In this document: piece by piece, positions 15,696-24,403 of the stretch
Layout: every line of letters starts with the position of its first letter
Position numbering within the stretch: position 1 is the first letter of the stretch
Assembly (NCBI GenBank): GCA_021324395.1
Contig: JAJPJG010000028.1
Span: 1 to 64,000 of the forward strand
From: Spartobacteria bacterium
GTDB taxonomy: Bacteria > Verrucomicrobiota > Verrucomicrobiia > Chthoniobacterales > Chthoniobacteraceae
Direction: 5' to 3'
DNA length: 64,000 nt
The notes under the pieces: model-generated
Seen by the model: only the letters and a program-made list of their open reading frames with translations
What the model was told of the DNA's origin: nothing
Database searches by the model: none
Made by a program: the position numbers and the translations under genes

Positions 15696-15767
15696 GGAAT
15701 TTCGTGTTGTATGGAAATTACAAGCGGCTTCCATGCCGTGGCGTGCCTATTTTTTGAAGCGCCGCGT

Positions 15768-17360
15768 TTAGCGCGGATCTTCCACCCAGCTCGCGCGGCG
15801 ATAGTCGATGACGTCGCCAAAGCCGGCGAGCGCTTCGTCATAGTGGACGCCGGTGTTGCCGTTGCCGGAGAAGTTATTGGTGACGACCGAGCCGTAGATG
15901 TCCGGGTTACCCGTCATGGTGAAGGTGGCGGCGGGCGCATAGAGGCAGGCGGCAAAATCGCCCGGTGACCCGATGGAAACGGTTTGCGTGCCGCTGGATG
16001 GATTGATGCCGTAGAATTGCAGATAAGCAGCGCCAAGCTGCAGGCCGTCGCTGTAAGGGTTGTTCGTCAGGTCGCGGCCTTTGACGTTGATGTTGCCGGC
16101 GAAGTAGATCTTGACGTGCGCGCCGGTCTGCGAGCCGCTGGAAGTGTTGTCGTTAATGGTGATCGCGCCGGTGATGTCGCCGGTGACCCAGATTTCCGCA
16201 TAGCCGTCGCTGCCTGAAGGCGGTGTAACCGTGAGGGTTTTGGTAATGGTCGCGAGCTTGTAGCGTGCGGGGTTGGTGAGCGTGTTGTTTGCGGCGGGAA
16301 TGTTGATCGTGGTGTTGCTGGTGACGGTGGTGGGCGTGGCGTTGATGGTAGTCCACGTGGGCGTATTCACCGGCGGCAGGTAAGTGTAGGCGTTGTTGTT
16401 TACCGAGCCGGTGACACTGCCGATGTTCGTGAACGTGCCGCCATTGCTTCCGACGTCCCCGTAGATCGTGCCGCCGACGCTGAAATTGCTGCTGGTGGCT
16501 GCGGTGTTCAGCAGCACGTCGCCATGCTGCTGGCGCTTCGAGGAATCATATTGGGCATTGGTCGATTTGGCCGTGTTGGTGGAGTCGAAGCTGTCGATCA
16601 CACCGGCGGAACCGGGGCCATTGAAACTGGTGCCGGCGATGACCGCCGCCTCGAACGGTGTCTTTGGCTGGACGAGCACCTCGATGGTGCGCTGCGCCTG
16701 CGGCTTGGCGAGCGCGACGAGGCGGTTATTGTAGAAGGATTCGTAGCGATCGTATTTGAAGCTGAACTTGCGCAGCGCGTTTTTGTGCCGCGCATTCATG
16801 TCGGTGACGATGTCATCGCCGACACGCGACATGCCGGTAAGCGCAGCGTAGCCGGTGGAGCGGATGCGATACCATTGGTTGCCCTTTGAATCGACCAGGC
16901 CTTTCGGTGTGCCCGAGTTTGACATCGGCGGGCCGTCGAGCACCACTTTCGCCCAAATCTGCGTGGTGCCGTCGCCGCCTTCGGAGAGCGTGGGTAGGTT
17001 ATAGGTAAGGCTCTTGGTGCCGCTGAGCTGGGTGCTTCCATCCGTCGCGCTGGTGCAGGGAACCCAGTTCGAGCCGCTCGGTTTCAGCCAGCCCCAGTAG
17101 CTGCCGTCATCGTTCGTGCCTGCGGCGAACGCCGTGTTGGTGCCGCTGATCTTTGTCCAGCGGAGATTTGCAAGAGCCACGTCCGCGCCGGACTCTGCCG
17201 CGAAGAGGGCTTCCTGCCAGCCGATGTTCTTCTGCGTGGTGTTATAGCGGGCGGAGATGTTGTAGAGAACGTTCGCGCCGACCAGTGAAAGGACGAAGAG
17301 CATCAGCAGCGCGACGACGGTGGTGTTGCCACGAAGTGCGCGATTACTTGATGGTGTCAT
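15768..17360 (-). CDS. PilX-like pilus/secretion-associated protein
   Basis: 530 residues. The N-terminus has one hydrophobic helix (TTVVALLMLFVLSLVGANVLYN, about 13-34) followed by AESGADVALANLRW, the PilX/GspK-like layout without a classical G-F prepilin cleavage motif. The C-terminal half is a Thr/Gly/Asn-rich beta-helix-like domain (IYGDVGSNGG, VKIYFAGNINVKGRDL, FAACLYAPAATFTMTG) like that of DUF7305 proteins. It overlaps the preceding prepilin gene by 17 bp. Role inferred: minor structural component of a type IV pilus-like apparatus. Confidence 0.75.
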   Translation of the reverse strand: MTPSSNRALRGNTTVVALLMLFVLSLVGANVLYNISARYNTTQKNIGWQEALFAAESGADVALANLRWTKISGTNTAFAAGTNDDGSYWGWLKPSGSNWVPCTSATDGSTQLSGTKSLTYNLPTLSEGGDGTTQIWAKVVLDGPPMSNSGTPKGLVDSKGNQWYRIRSTGYAALTGMSRVGDDIVTDMNARHKNALRKFSFKYDRYESFYNNRLVALAKPQAQRTIEVLVQPKTPFEAAVIAGTSFNGPGSAGVIDSFDSTNTAKSTNAQYDSSKRQQHGDVLLNTAATSSNFSVGGTIYGDVGSNGGTFTNIGSVTGSVNNNAYTYLPPVNTPTWTTINATPTTVTSNTTINIPAANNTLTNPARYKLATITKTLTVTPPSGSDGYAEIWVTGDITGAITINDNTSSGSQTGAHVKIYFAGNINVKGRDLTNNPYSDGLQLGAAYLQFYGINPSSGTQTVSIGSPGDFAACLYAPAATFTMTGNPDIYGSVVTNNFSGNGNTGVHYDEALAGFGDVIDYRRASWVEDPR

Positions 17361-18012
17361 ATTGCCCCTTTCTCAGGACGATGGTTGAGTAGACGGACGT
17401 GCCGGCGGAGCTGCTGTTCGAGTAATGGAAGCGCGGCGTAAAGCTGGTGGTGGTCTTTACCGAGGTGACCGAGTTCGTGCCGCCGAAGGTGAAGGTGCTG
17501 GTGCCGCTGAGGGGATTCGCGTCGGTAAGGATAAAGCCGTCGGTGTTGTCCACGTTCACGACCGCGTTGGCGGTGCCGGTGGAAATCACCTGGCGGGTGA
17601 CGGTGACCGAATTGCTGCCGGATGTCCGGAAGTAATTCACCTGCATGGAAGTGCCGCTATAGGAAATGGAGCAGGTGGGCATGCCGAACTTCGGAGTCGT
17701 GACGGTGACTGTGGGAGTGCGCGCGGAACCGGTCGTCGCAGCGCTGCCGGAGTAATCGACGTAATCCGGCACGAACACTGTGAGCATGGTGCCACTGGTG
17801 ACGCTGCCGGTGCCGGATTGCCGGAGATCGCGCGCGATGTAATCCATCACCCGCATCTGGTCCTCGGAGGCAACGTAGTAATCATCGGCGGCAAAGAAGA
17901 CGCGCTGAAACGCCGCCGCGCCGAGCACGATCACGCCGAGAATGAGGCCGCCGACAGCGGCGGAACACATCATTTCCACCAGAGTGTAACCGTGGTTGCG
18001 ACGTAGCTTCAT
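17344..18012 (-). CDS. PilW-like prepilin
   Basis: 222 residues from ATG 18012. A type IV N-methylation site is present: after a short basic leader, HG/YTLVEMM with Glu at mature position 5, then a hydrophobic helix (about 17-38). The rest is a Thr/Ser-rich globular domain. The start overlaps the previous stop by 4 bp. Length and gene order fit PilW. Confidence 0.82.
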   Translation of the reverse strand: MKLRRNHGYTLVEMMCSAAVGGLILGVIVLGAAAFQRVFFAADDYYVASEDQMRVMDYIARDLRQSGTGSVTSGTMLTVFVPDYVDYSGSAATTGSARTPTVTVTTPKFGMPTCSISYSGTSMQVNYFRTSGSNSVTVTRQVISTGTANAVVNVDNTDGFILTDANPLSGTSTFTFGGTNSVTSVKTTTSFTPRFHYSNSSSAGTSVYSTIVLRKGQYDTIK

Positions 18013-18545
18013 CGTGTGTTTTCCCCCCATAAAGTCGTGATCTGCTCACTGCGGGAGCGGTTTCCCGGCGAAGCCGTCCAGGCCATCGTGATGTCGATGC
18101 GCGCCAGGTCGTAGGTGGAGAAAGCGCTCTGCGCGCTGCCGCCTGCCGCGACGCTGACAACGCCTGTCGCATTGTTGCGGCTGACGGAAAAGGTCGGCGC
18201 GCTGCCGCTCGTCGGTGTGGGATAACCGGTCACGGTGACCGTCTCAGTGGCTTTGTTCAACATGGCGGCATCGCTCGCGGCGGAGGAGAGCAACGTGGAG
18301 ATGCTGTTCGTCCCGCTGGAAAGCGTGACTTGAGTCCAGCGGCAACTGCGCACCTGCTCCATGCGATCCTGCAACGCGCCGGTGGCAGCGAGCGACTCAC
18401 GGCCGGAGTTGAGCAGGTAGAGACATTGCGAATTCAGCATGTAGAGCGCACCGAAGAACAGTGCGACGATGGTCATCGCGAATATGTTGTCCAGGAAGGT
18501 AAACCCGCCACGTCGGTGGATTCGCTCATTGGAAAACAGCTTCAT
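18009..18545 (-). CDS. PilV-like prepilin with Asp at position +5
   Basis: 178 residues from ATG 18545. The leader (MKLFSNERIHRRGG) is followed by FTFLDNIFAMTIVALFFGAL: a prepilin cleavage site and hydrophobic helix, but Asp replaces the usual Glu at mature position 5. A small globular domain follows. It is first in the PilV-PilW-PilX gene set, 42 bp after the giant Gly-rich gene. Confidence 0.78.
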   Translation of the reverse strand: MKLFSNERIHRRGGFTFLDNIFAMTIVALFFGALYMLNSQCLYLLNSGRESLAATGALQDRMEQVRSCRWTQVTLSSGTNSISTLLSSAASDAAMLNKATETVTVTGYPTPTSGSAPTFSVSRNNATGVVSVAAGGSAQSAFSTYDLARIDITMAWTASPGNRSRSEQITTLWGENTR

Positions 18546-18587
18546 CCCTGCCTTTTTAAGCAAATGGTGTGCCTTTGCGGCGTATTA

Positions 18588-21500
18588 CTATGAGGTAAAC
18601 TCGAATGCTGCCGTGCGTGCGTTGTTCAGCGTGTTGATGCCGCTGATCACTTTCGCAAGGATGAAGCCGTCGACAGGCTTGGCTGTGCTGGGCGATGTGG
18701 TGCCGGCGGTGCTGTTGAAGCTGTTGTTGCCATTCACGTCGAAGCCGATGAGGTCGGCCTTGATGTTCGTGACCGCCGAGGCAAGCGCGAAGATGCCGTT
18801 CTGGTCCGCACTCGCGCCGATCGCGGCGATCTGGCGGGCGAGGACGTTGGAGACCGAGCCGGCGCTGCCATTGGTAACGCCTGTGCCGCCGCGCCCGGCG
18901 AAGAGGCCTTGCGGGTTGTTTTTAAAGAATGCGCCGAACTTCGAGCTGCCGTCGGACGCGACGCCGATGAAGCCCGCGGCCTGGATGGAGCTGACGTTGC
19001 CGCCCGCGCCGCCGACGCCAAATGCGCCGATGCTCTTCCCGCCGTCGCCGGCCTGGATGACGTTGATCGAGCTGTTGATGTCCTTTTGCTGGCTGATGCC
19101 GGTGACGTCGCCGCCTTTGCCGCCGATGTAGCCTTTACCGGCCACTGCGCCATTGCCGCTCGCGTCGCCGCCGTTGCCGCCTGCGAGGATGGAAGTGTAG
19201 ATGGTGGGGTCCTGCGGTGTGTTCAGCTTCAGGCCGGAGAGTGCGCCGCCCGCGCCACCGCCGGTCACGCCGCTGCCGCCAACACCGCCGAGGACGAACA
19301 TGCCGGAATTGCGCGAACCGAGGAAGGAATTGCTGATCAGCCCGGCTGCTCCGCCTTTGCCGGTGATCGAACCGACGTGCGTGCCGCCGTCGCCGCCGTC
19401 GCCGGATTGCAGCTTGATCGTTCCGCCGTCAACGCCGAGGTTGAGGAGCGAAATCGCGCCGCCTGCACCGCCGTCGGACGTGCCGCCGGTGCCGCCGGTG
19501 CCGGAGGTGATGGTCGCGCCGCCGAGTTCGTTGCCAATGATCTGGCCGCCGTCGGAGGAAGTGGAATTGCCGGTGAAGACGCTGAGCACAGCGCCGCCTG
19601 CGCCGCCTTTCGTCGCGCCATCGCCACCATTGCGGGCGGTGATCGTGAGCGGGTTTTGCGCCTGCGGGAAATCGGAATCGAAATTGGTAATACCATCGAG
19701 CGCGCCGATGCCGCCGAGCGAAATCGTTCCGCCAGCACCGCCCATGCCGGTCGAGCCGTTACCGCCTTTGCCGGAAGTGATGCTCATGACGACGGGATTC
19801 ATCTCGATGAAGCGCGCGTGTGTGACCGGATCGGTGATGAACTGGTCGAACACGGTCGTCGACTTGACCGCCTTGACGCCGCCTGCATTGCCGCCCGTCG
19901 CGCCATCACCGCCATTGCCGGCAGTCAACGTGACGCGCACCGTGCTATCCACGACGGCGTGCTCATCGGCAGGCGTCGCGGGATCGTCCTGAGATTCGTC
20001 TGCGGGATCGAGCGTGAGATCGACGGTTGAAATGGAGCCGCCTATTCCGCCGAGTCCGCCGGTGGACGTTCCGCCATCACCGGCGGTGAGCGTGACGTTG
20101 TAAGCTTTTTCGAGCAACTCGACATTCGCCGGCAGATCCAGCTTGTGTTTAACACCGGTGATCGAGCCGCCAATTCCACCGTTCCCGGTGCCGGCGGTCG
20201 CGTTACCCGCATTGCCGGCGGTCAGGAGAAGGTCGCCGTCATTCGCGAGCGTGACGAGATTGGAGATGCTGCCGCCATTTCCGCCGGCACCACCATTGCC
20301 GTCTTTGCCGATGCCGGCAGTGACAACGATGTCGCCGCTAACGAGCGAAAGATGAAATGACGAGATGCTGCCGCCGCTGCCGCCCGCCGCAGTTGCCGCG
20401 GGGCCGGTCGGCGTGCCGCCATCGCCTGCATGGAGCACGAGCGAGGTATCGGCCGTGAGCGCGGGAACGAGCGCGCCGCCGCTCGAAAGCGCGAGAAGCG
20501 GCGTGTTCATAATCGCACCACCCGCACCGGCAGCGCCTTTGCCACTGTCGCCGCCTTTGCCAGCCTGCAGGAAAATATCGCCGGCTTCGACGTTGATGCC
20601 GATGATCGCGCCGCCCGCGCCGCCTTTGCCAATGAGCTTCGCGGAGAGATCGAGCCCGCTGCCGCCGTCACCCGCGAAGAGCGACACCTTCTTGCCGGTA
20701 AACGGCAGTGCAAAATCGACGAAATCGGTAAAGCTCTGGCTGAAATCGAAATGCCCGAGCGAACCGCCGAGTGCCGCGACGCCGGTGGAGCCGCCTTCGA
20801 TCACGGGGACGAAGTTTTTCAGCGTCGATGGCGATTGCACGGTAGCGGTAACCTGGAACGTGCCGTTCGGCGCGGTGTATTCGTCGAGTCGCGAACCGGA
20901 CGCGAGCGATGAGAGCACTTCGATCGGAGCCTGCGCGCTCGCGTTGTCGTTAACGAAATGTGCAACGAGCGGCCTGCCCGTTTGCAGGGTGAGATCGGGC
21001 GAAAGTGTCGACGTCAGGAAGCCGGTCGAATCCCAGCCGAACACGCTAAGCTTCGTCTGCGAAGCGCTGAGCGCGAGCAAGCGCAGCGAGCCGGCATCGA
21101 CATCGAGATTCGCAACGCCACCGGGCATCACGCCGCCGTTGCCAGCGGTAAACGCATCGCCTGACGCAGCGCCCGTCGAGAGCAGCGGAACGATTGTGCC
21201 CGATTGAAAACCGACGAACAAATCGTCGTAAGCGCCGCCTTTGATTGGCGCGGTAACGAAGTCGGTCGCGAGTTTTGGTAATGAAACAACCGCATCGAGC
21301 AGCGCAAACCCGCCTTTGCCATCGCCTGCTGCGACGTAAATTTTCGTCGCGGTGTTGTCGGTGGTCATCACCGCAATGTCGTCATCGGATGAGGCGGTGA
21401 AATTTCCCGCCGTAATCTTGAACGGGCTGTGGCCGAGCGCGACGATCCCGCCTGTGAGCGTGCTGCCGGTGTATGCGCCGGTGCCGGAATCGAATTGCTG

Positions 21501-22868
21501 GTCGTAAAATACGCCGCCGCCGTTATTGAGGTAAACGCCGAGGTTGTTGCTGTTTTTGTAGCTGACGACAATGTCCATCAATCCGTCGTTGTTCACATCG
21601 ACCGCGACCGCGCTGTCCGGTGTCGTGCCTTTCGGATCGATTTGGAGCAAGTCGTCCTGCGGCTGCGGCGTGTTGCGGTCGTCCTGCACAACGGGCGCAA
21701 AGCTCGAGCCGTCGCCGCTGTTTTGCTCGAGGATCATTTTGCCAGTGCCGCTATCGACGAGCAAAATGTCATCGACGCCGTCGCCGGTGAAGTCCGCGTG
21801 GACGATGATGCCGGTGCTCGGCGCTTTGCCGGAGAAATTGTTGCCGAGCAGCGAACCGCCCGCGCCGGCTGGTGCGCCGCTGCCGCCTTTGCCCGCGACG
21901 ATCGTGTAACTGCTGCTATCGCTCTGCATGTCGAGTCCTTTGATCGATCCACCGACGCCACCCGCGCCGCTGCCGCCGTTTCCGCCATGGCCGGCGGTGA
22001 TGTTCACGATCCCGGTCGATGTTTTCTCGATCACTTTCGCAATCAACCCGCCCGCGCCACCGACCGTGCCGTTGCCGCCGTCGCCGGACTGAATGTCGTA
22101 GGCCGGAGTGCTCGCCGGGCTGGTTTCATCGATGAATGCGCTGACGATCGTGACGTTCTGCACGGAACCGCCAATGCCGCCCGGTTTGCCAGCCACACCG
22201 TCCAAACCATTGCCCGCGTAAAGCTGCAGCTCCTTCGCGGTTTGGAAAACGGAATTACTGATCGACGCGCCGGAAAGCAGCCCGCTGTTTTTTGCCAAAT
22301 GAAACGTCGTCTGCGCGCCCGGTTTCACCGGGTTGATGTCCATGCCGATGTCGTAATCGACCGCGCCGGCAGTCAGCGCGTGCGAACCCGTGCGAAAAAC
22401 GCCGTCGCCCGCAAACACGCCGTGAATCTCGCCATTGACGGACAAATTCGTAATTGAGCCGCCGGTGATGATGTCGTTGATGTCGCCGTTCTCGCCGCTC
22501 GATGGATGTGTCTTGATGCCGACGATGTTATTCGCAAGGAGCACGCCGCCGTCTTCGCCGTTCGACGGATCATTGTCTGAATCCGACAAACGCCCGCCCG
22601 CAGTAAGATTGCCGATGATGTCGCCGACATTGCCGGTGATATCGAGGCTCGTGTTCGGCCCGACGGAAATCGCGTTGACCGCGCCGTCGTGATACCAAAC
22701 GATCGCGTTGCCAGAGAGCACCTTCACCACTGTAAAAGCATTGTCGCCCACGGACGCTTCGCCGGTGGTTGGATTGCCCGCGCCGCCGAGGAGGTTTGCG
22801 CCGTTGATGAGCAAAGCGGGGGCGATGCGTTGCTCAAGCGGTTCGATGTGCGATTTAAGAAAATTCAT
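18588..22868 (-). CDS. giant Gly-rich LEQRIAPA surface protein with FG-GAP/VCBS-like repeats
   Basis: 1426 residues. The N-terminus carries IEPLEQRIAPALL, similar to the LEPR-XLL motif of exported proteins in Planctomycetota and Verrucomicrobiota. Two regions of GGxGGxGxGGxGGSI repeats (about residues 200-330 and 740-1370) flank an FG-GAP/VCBS-like integrin-type section (about 350-720) with Ca-binding-type DxNxDGxxD loops (FTGDGVDDILLVD, VNNDGLMDIVVSY). The composition recalls PE_PGRS proteins or beta-solenoids. It lies directly upstream of and codirectional with the pilus-like genes, so a shared export route is plausible but unproven. Confidence 0.85.
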   Translation of the reverse strand: MNFLKSHIEPLEQRIAPALLINGANLLGGAGNPTTGEASVGDNAFTVVKVLSGNAIVWYHDGAVNAISVGPNTSLDITGNVGDIIGNLTAGGRLSDSDNDPSNGEDGGVLLANNIVGIKTHPSSGENGDINDIITGGSITNLSVNGEIHGVFAGDGVFRTGSHALTAGAVDYDIGMDINPVKPGAQTTFHLAKNSGLLSGASISNSVFQTAKELQLYAGNGLDGVAGKPGGIGGSVQNVTIVSAFIDETSPASTPAYDIQSGDGGNGTVGGAGGLIAKVIEKTSTGIVNITAGHGGNGGSGAGGVGGSIKGLDMQSDSSSYTIVAGKGGSGAPAGAGGSLLGNNFSGKAPSTGIIVHADFTGDGVDDILLVDSGTGKMILEQNSGDGSSFAPVVQDDRNTPQPQDDLLQIDPKGTTPDSAVAVDVNNDGLMDIVVSYKNSNNLGVYLNNGGGVFYDQQFDSGTGAYTGSTLTGGIVALGHSPFKITAGNFTASSDDDIAVMTTDNTATKIYVAAGDGKGGFALLDAVVSLPKLATDFVTAPIKGGAYDDLFVGFQSGTIVPLLSTGAASGDAFTAGNGGVMPGGVANLDVDAGSLRLLALSASQTKLSVFGWDSTGFLTSTLSPDLTLQTGRPLVAHFVNDNASAQAPIEVLSSLASGSRLDEYTAPNGTFQVTATVQSPSTLKNFVPVIEGGSTGVAALGGSLGHFDFSQSFTDFVDFALPFTGKKVSLFAGDGGSGLDLSAKLIGKGGAGGAIIGINVEAGDIFLQAGKGGDSGKGAAGAGGAIMNTPLLALSSGGALVPALTADTSLVLHAGDGGTPTGPAATAAGGSGGSISSFHLSLVSGDIVVTAGIGKDGNGGAGGNGGSISNLVTLANDGDLLLTAGNAGNATAGTGNGGIGGSITGVKHKLDLPANVELLEKAYNVTLTAGDGGTSTGGLGGIGGSISTVDLTLDPADESQDDPATPADEHAVVDSTVRVTLTAGNGGDGATGGNAGGVKAVKSTTVFDQFITDPVTHARFIEMNPVVMSITSGKGGNGSTGMGGAGGTISLGGIGALDGITNFDSDFPQAQNPLTITARNGGDGATKGGAGGAVLSVFTGNSTSSDGGQIIGNELGGATITSGTGGTGGTSDGGAGGAISLLNLGVDGGTIKLQSGDGGDGGTHVGSITGKGGAAGLISNSFLGSRNSGMFVLGGVGGSGVTGGGAGGALSGLKLNTPQDPTIYTSILAGGNGGDASGNGAVAGKGYIGGKGGDVTGISQQKDINSSINVIQAGDGGKSIGAFGVGGAGGNVSSIQAAGFIGVASDGSSKFGAFFKNNPQGLFAGRGGTGVTNGSAGSVSNVLARQIAAIGASADQNGIFALASAVTNIKADLIGFDVNGNNSFNSTAGTTSPSTAKPVDGFILAKVISGINTLNNARTAAFEFTS

Positions 22869-22964
22869 GGGCGTGGGCGTGGAAAAGACCCTTCAAAAAG
22901 CAGAATTGGTGCCCGCGCTCGAAACCGTTAGACTTCGCGCGACGCATTCGTAGAGTTTGCGCCG

Positions 22965-23771
22965 ATGTTATCCAAACCGGACAGCGCGCTCGTGATCGTC
23001 GGCCACGGCTCGACCGTGAACCCCGATTCGGCCACGCCGACATTCGCGCATGCCGATGAAATCAAGCGCCGCGGCGTTTTCGGCGAGGTCGTCTGCGCGT
23101 TTTGGAAAGAAGAGCCGAGCTTGCGGCAGGTGCTTTACACTGTGGAAAGTGACGACGTTTATGTCGTCCCGAATTTCATCAGCGAAGGTTACTTCACGCA
23201 AAAAGTCATCCCGCGCGAACTCGATGTAACCGGCAAAGTTACATTTCGCCGCACACGGAAAATCAAATACTGCGAGCCGGTCGGAAACCATCCACGCATG
23301 ACCGAGCTGCTGCTGCATCGCGCCGCGGAAGTCGCGCCCGGCATTTCGCCGCGCGAAACAAGCCTGCTCATCATCGGCCACGGCACGTCGCTCAATGAAA
23401 ATTCCGGCGCAGCCGTGAAGGAACAGGTGCAACGCATCGCGGCTCGCGGCGATTACGCGGAGGTCTTCGGCGTGTTCATGGAAGAGGAGCCGTTCGTCAC
23501 CGACTGGCGCAAAATTGCATCGCAGCCGCACATTGTCGCCGTCCCATTTTTCGTCTCCGACGGTCTGCACAGCTATCAGGACATTCCCGTGCTGCTCGGC
23601 ATCGAGGCCGAGCCGACGCAAGCCGCGAGCAAAATGGACGTGTTTCGGCGCAATCCGTATCGCGTCGCGGGCCGGTCGCTTTTTTACGCGAGCGCAATCG
23701 GCACCGAGCCGCTTTTTGCCGATGTGATTTTGGATCAGGTTGCAGCGTTCGACTCGGAATTTGCAGCATGA
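22965..23771 (+). CDS. two-domain CbiX/SirB-like chelatase family protein
   Basis: 268 residues. Two copies of the CbiX-type half are visible, each starting with a hydrophobic strand and GHG: ALVIVGHGSTVNP (about 8-20) and LLIIGHGTSLNEN (about 133-145), and each containing a conserved Glu-rich EEPS/EEPF segment and a late V.P.F.S(E/D)G motif. The family inserts Co2+ or Fe2+ into sirohydrochlorin or relatives. It overlaps the next gene by 4 bp (ATGA). The partner gene resembles the Fe-S part of Deinococcus DR2241, so this may be a split form of that protein; no other tetrapyrrole genes are nearby. Confidence 0.82.
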   Translation: MLSKPDSALVIVGHGSTVNPDSATPTFAHADEIKRRGVFGEVVCAFWKEEPSLRQVLYTVESDDVYVVPNFISEGYFTQKVIPRELDVTGKVTFRRTRKIKYCEPVGNHPRMTELLLHRAAEVAPGISPRETSLLIIGHGTSLNENSGAAVKEQVQRIAARGDYAEVFGVFMEEEPFVTDWRKIASQPHIVAVPFFVSDGLHSYQDIPVLLGIEAEPTQAASKMDVFRRNPYRVAGRSLFYASAIGTEPLFADVILDQVAAFDSEFAA

Positions 23772-24403
23772 CCAAAACGCATTCGCAGATCGAAACATTG
23801 CTCGCCGCTTTGTTGCAGCGCGGCGTCAATCGCATCGGCGAAATTTTGATTCGCGGCGAATTCGAGCTGCTTCATCACGCCGATGCGGATCGCAGCGATT
23901 TGCAGTTTTTCAACAATCCGGAAGATGCGCGCGAGATTGCAAAATACGACGAATCGGGAAATTTCCGTCCGCTGAAAACCGCGCCAAATCTGCGTTGCGG
24001 CTGGAAACTCGTGCTGCGCGATCTGCACGAACTGCGCGAGGCGCTCGATTGTTTTTACCCGGCGATGCCCGGCGTTTTGTTTGCCCACGAATGCAGCGCG
24101 CTCGAAGTGGTCGATCTCCGCGAAACGCTAAATCGACAAACCGGCATGTATGCGGTGACGAAGAAAATTTCCAATAAGCAGGCGAATGAGTTGATCGCCG
24201 GCTTTTGCCGATCAGACAACGGGTGTTTAAAAACGATTTTGTGGCGCATTGACGCGAACACACCGGTCACTTCGCTGCCTCCGTGCAAATTCGATCCGGC
24301 CGCAAACCAGCTTGGGCAAAGCGTTCTCGCGATTCCCCTGCTTTGCCACGAAGCGTGCAATCTGCTCGTCGCCGCTGCGCGTAACAAGGTGAAATCCGAA
24401 TGA
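23768..24403 (+). CDS. DR2241-like Fe-S cluster-binding protein, CbiX partner
   Basis: 211 residues, with cysteines at 77, 95, 109, 147, 153, 173, 193 and 197. The C-terminal pattern GFCRSDNGC...CHEACNLLVAAAR looks like a cluster-binding site. In Deinococcus DR2241 a CbiX domain is fused to such a domain; here the two are separate genes joined by ATGA overlaps on both sides (23768-23771 and 24400-24403). The probable role is redox or metal delivery for the chelatase. Which cysteines are ligands is inference. Confidence 0.65.
   Translation: MTKTHSQIETLLAALLQRGVNRIGEILIRGEFELLHHADADRSDLQFFNNPEDAREIAKYDESGNFRPLKTAPNLRCGWKLVLRDLHELREALDCFYPAMPGVLFAHECSALEVVDLRETLNRQTGMYAVTKKISNKQANELIAGFCRSDNGCLKTILWRIDANTPVTSLPPCKFDPAANQLGQSVLAIPLLCHEACNLLVAAARNKVKSE

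Noticed and set aside
18909-22457. Long plus-strand frames of Ala, Arg and Asp
   Set aside because: Mirror images of the Gly-rich repeats of the 1426-residue protein.
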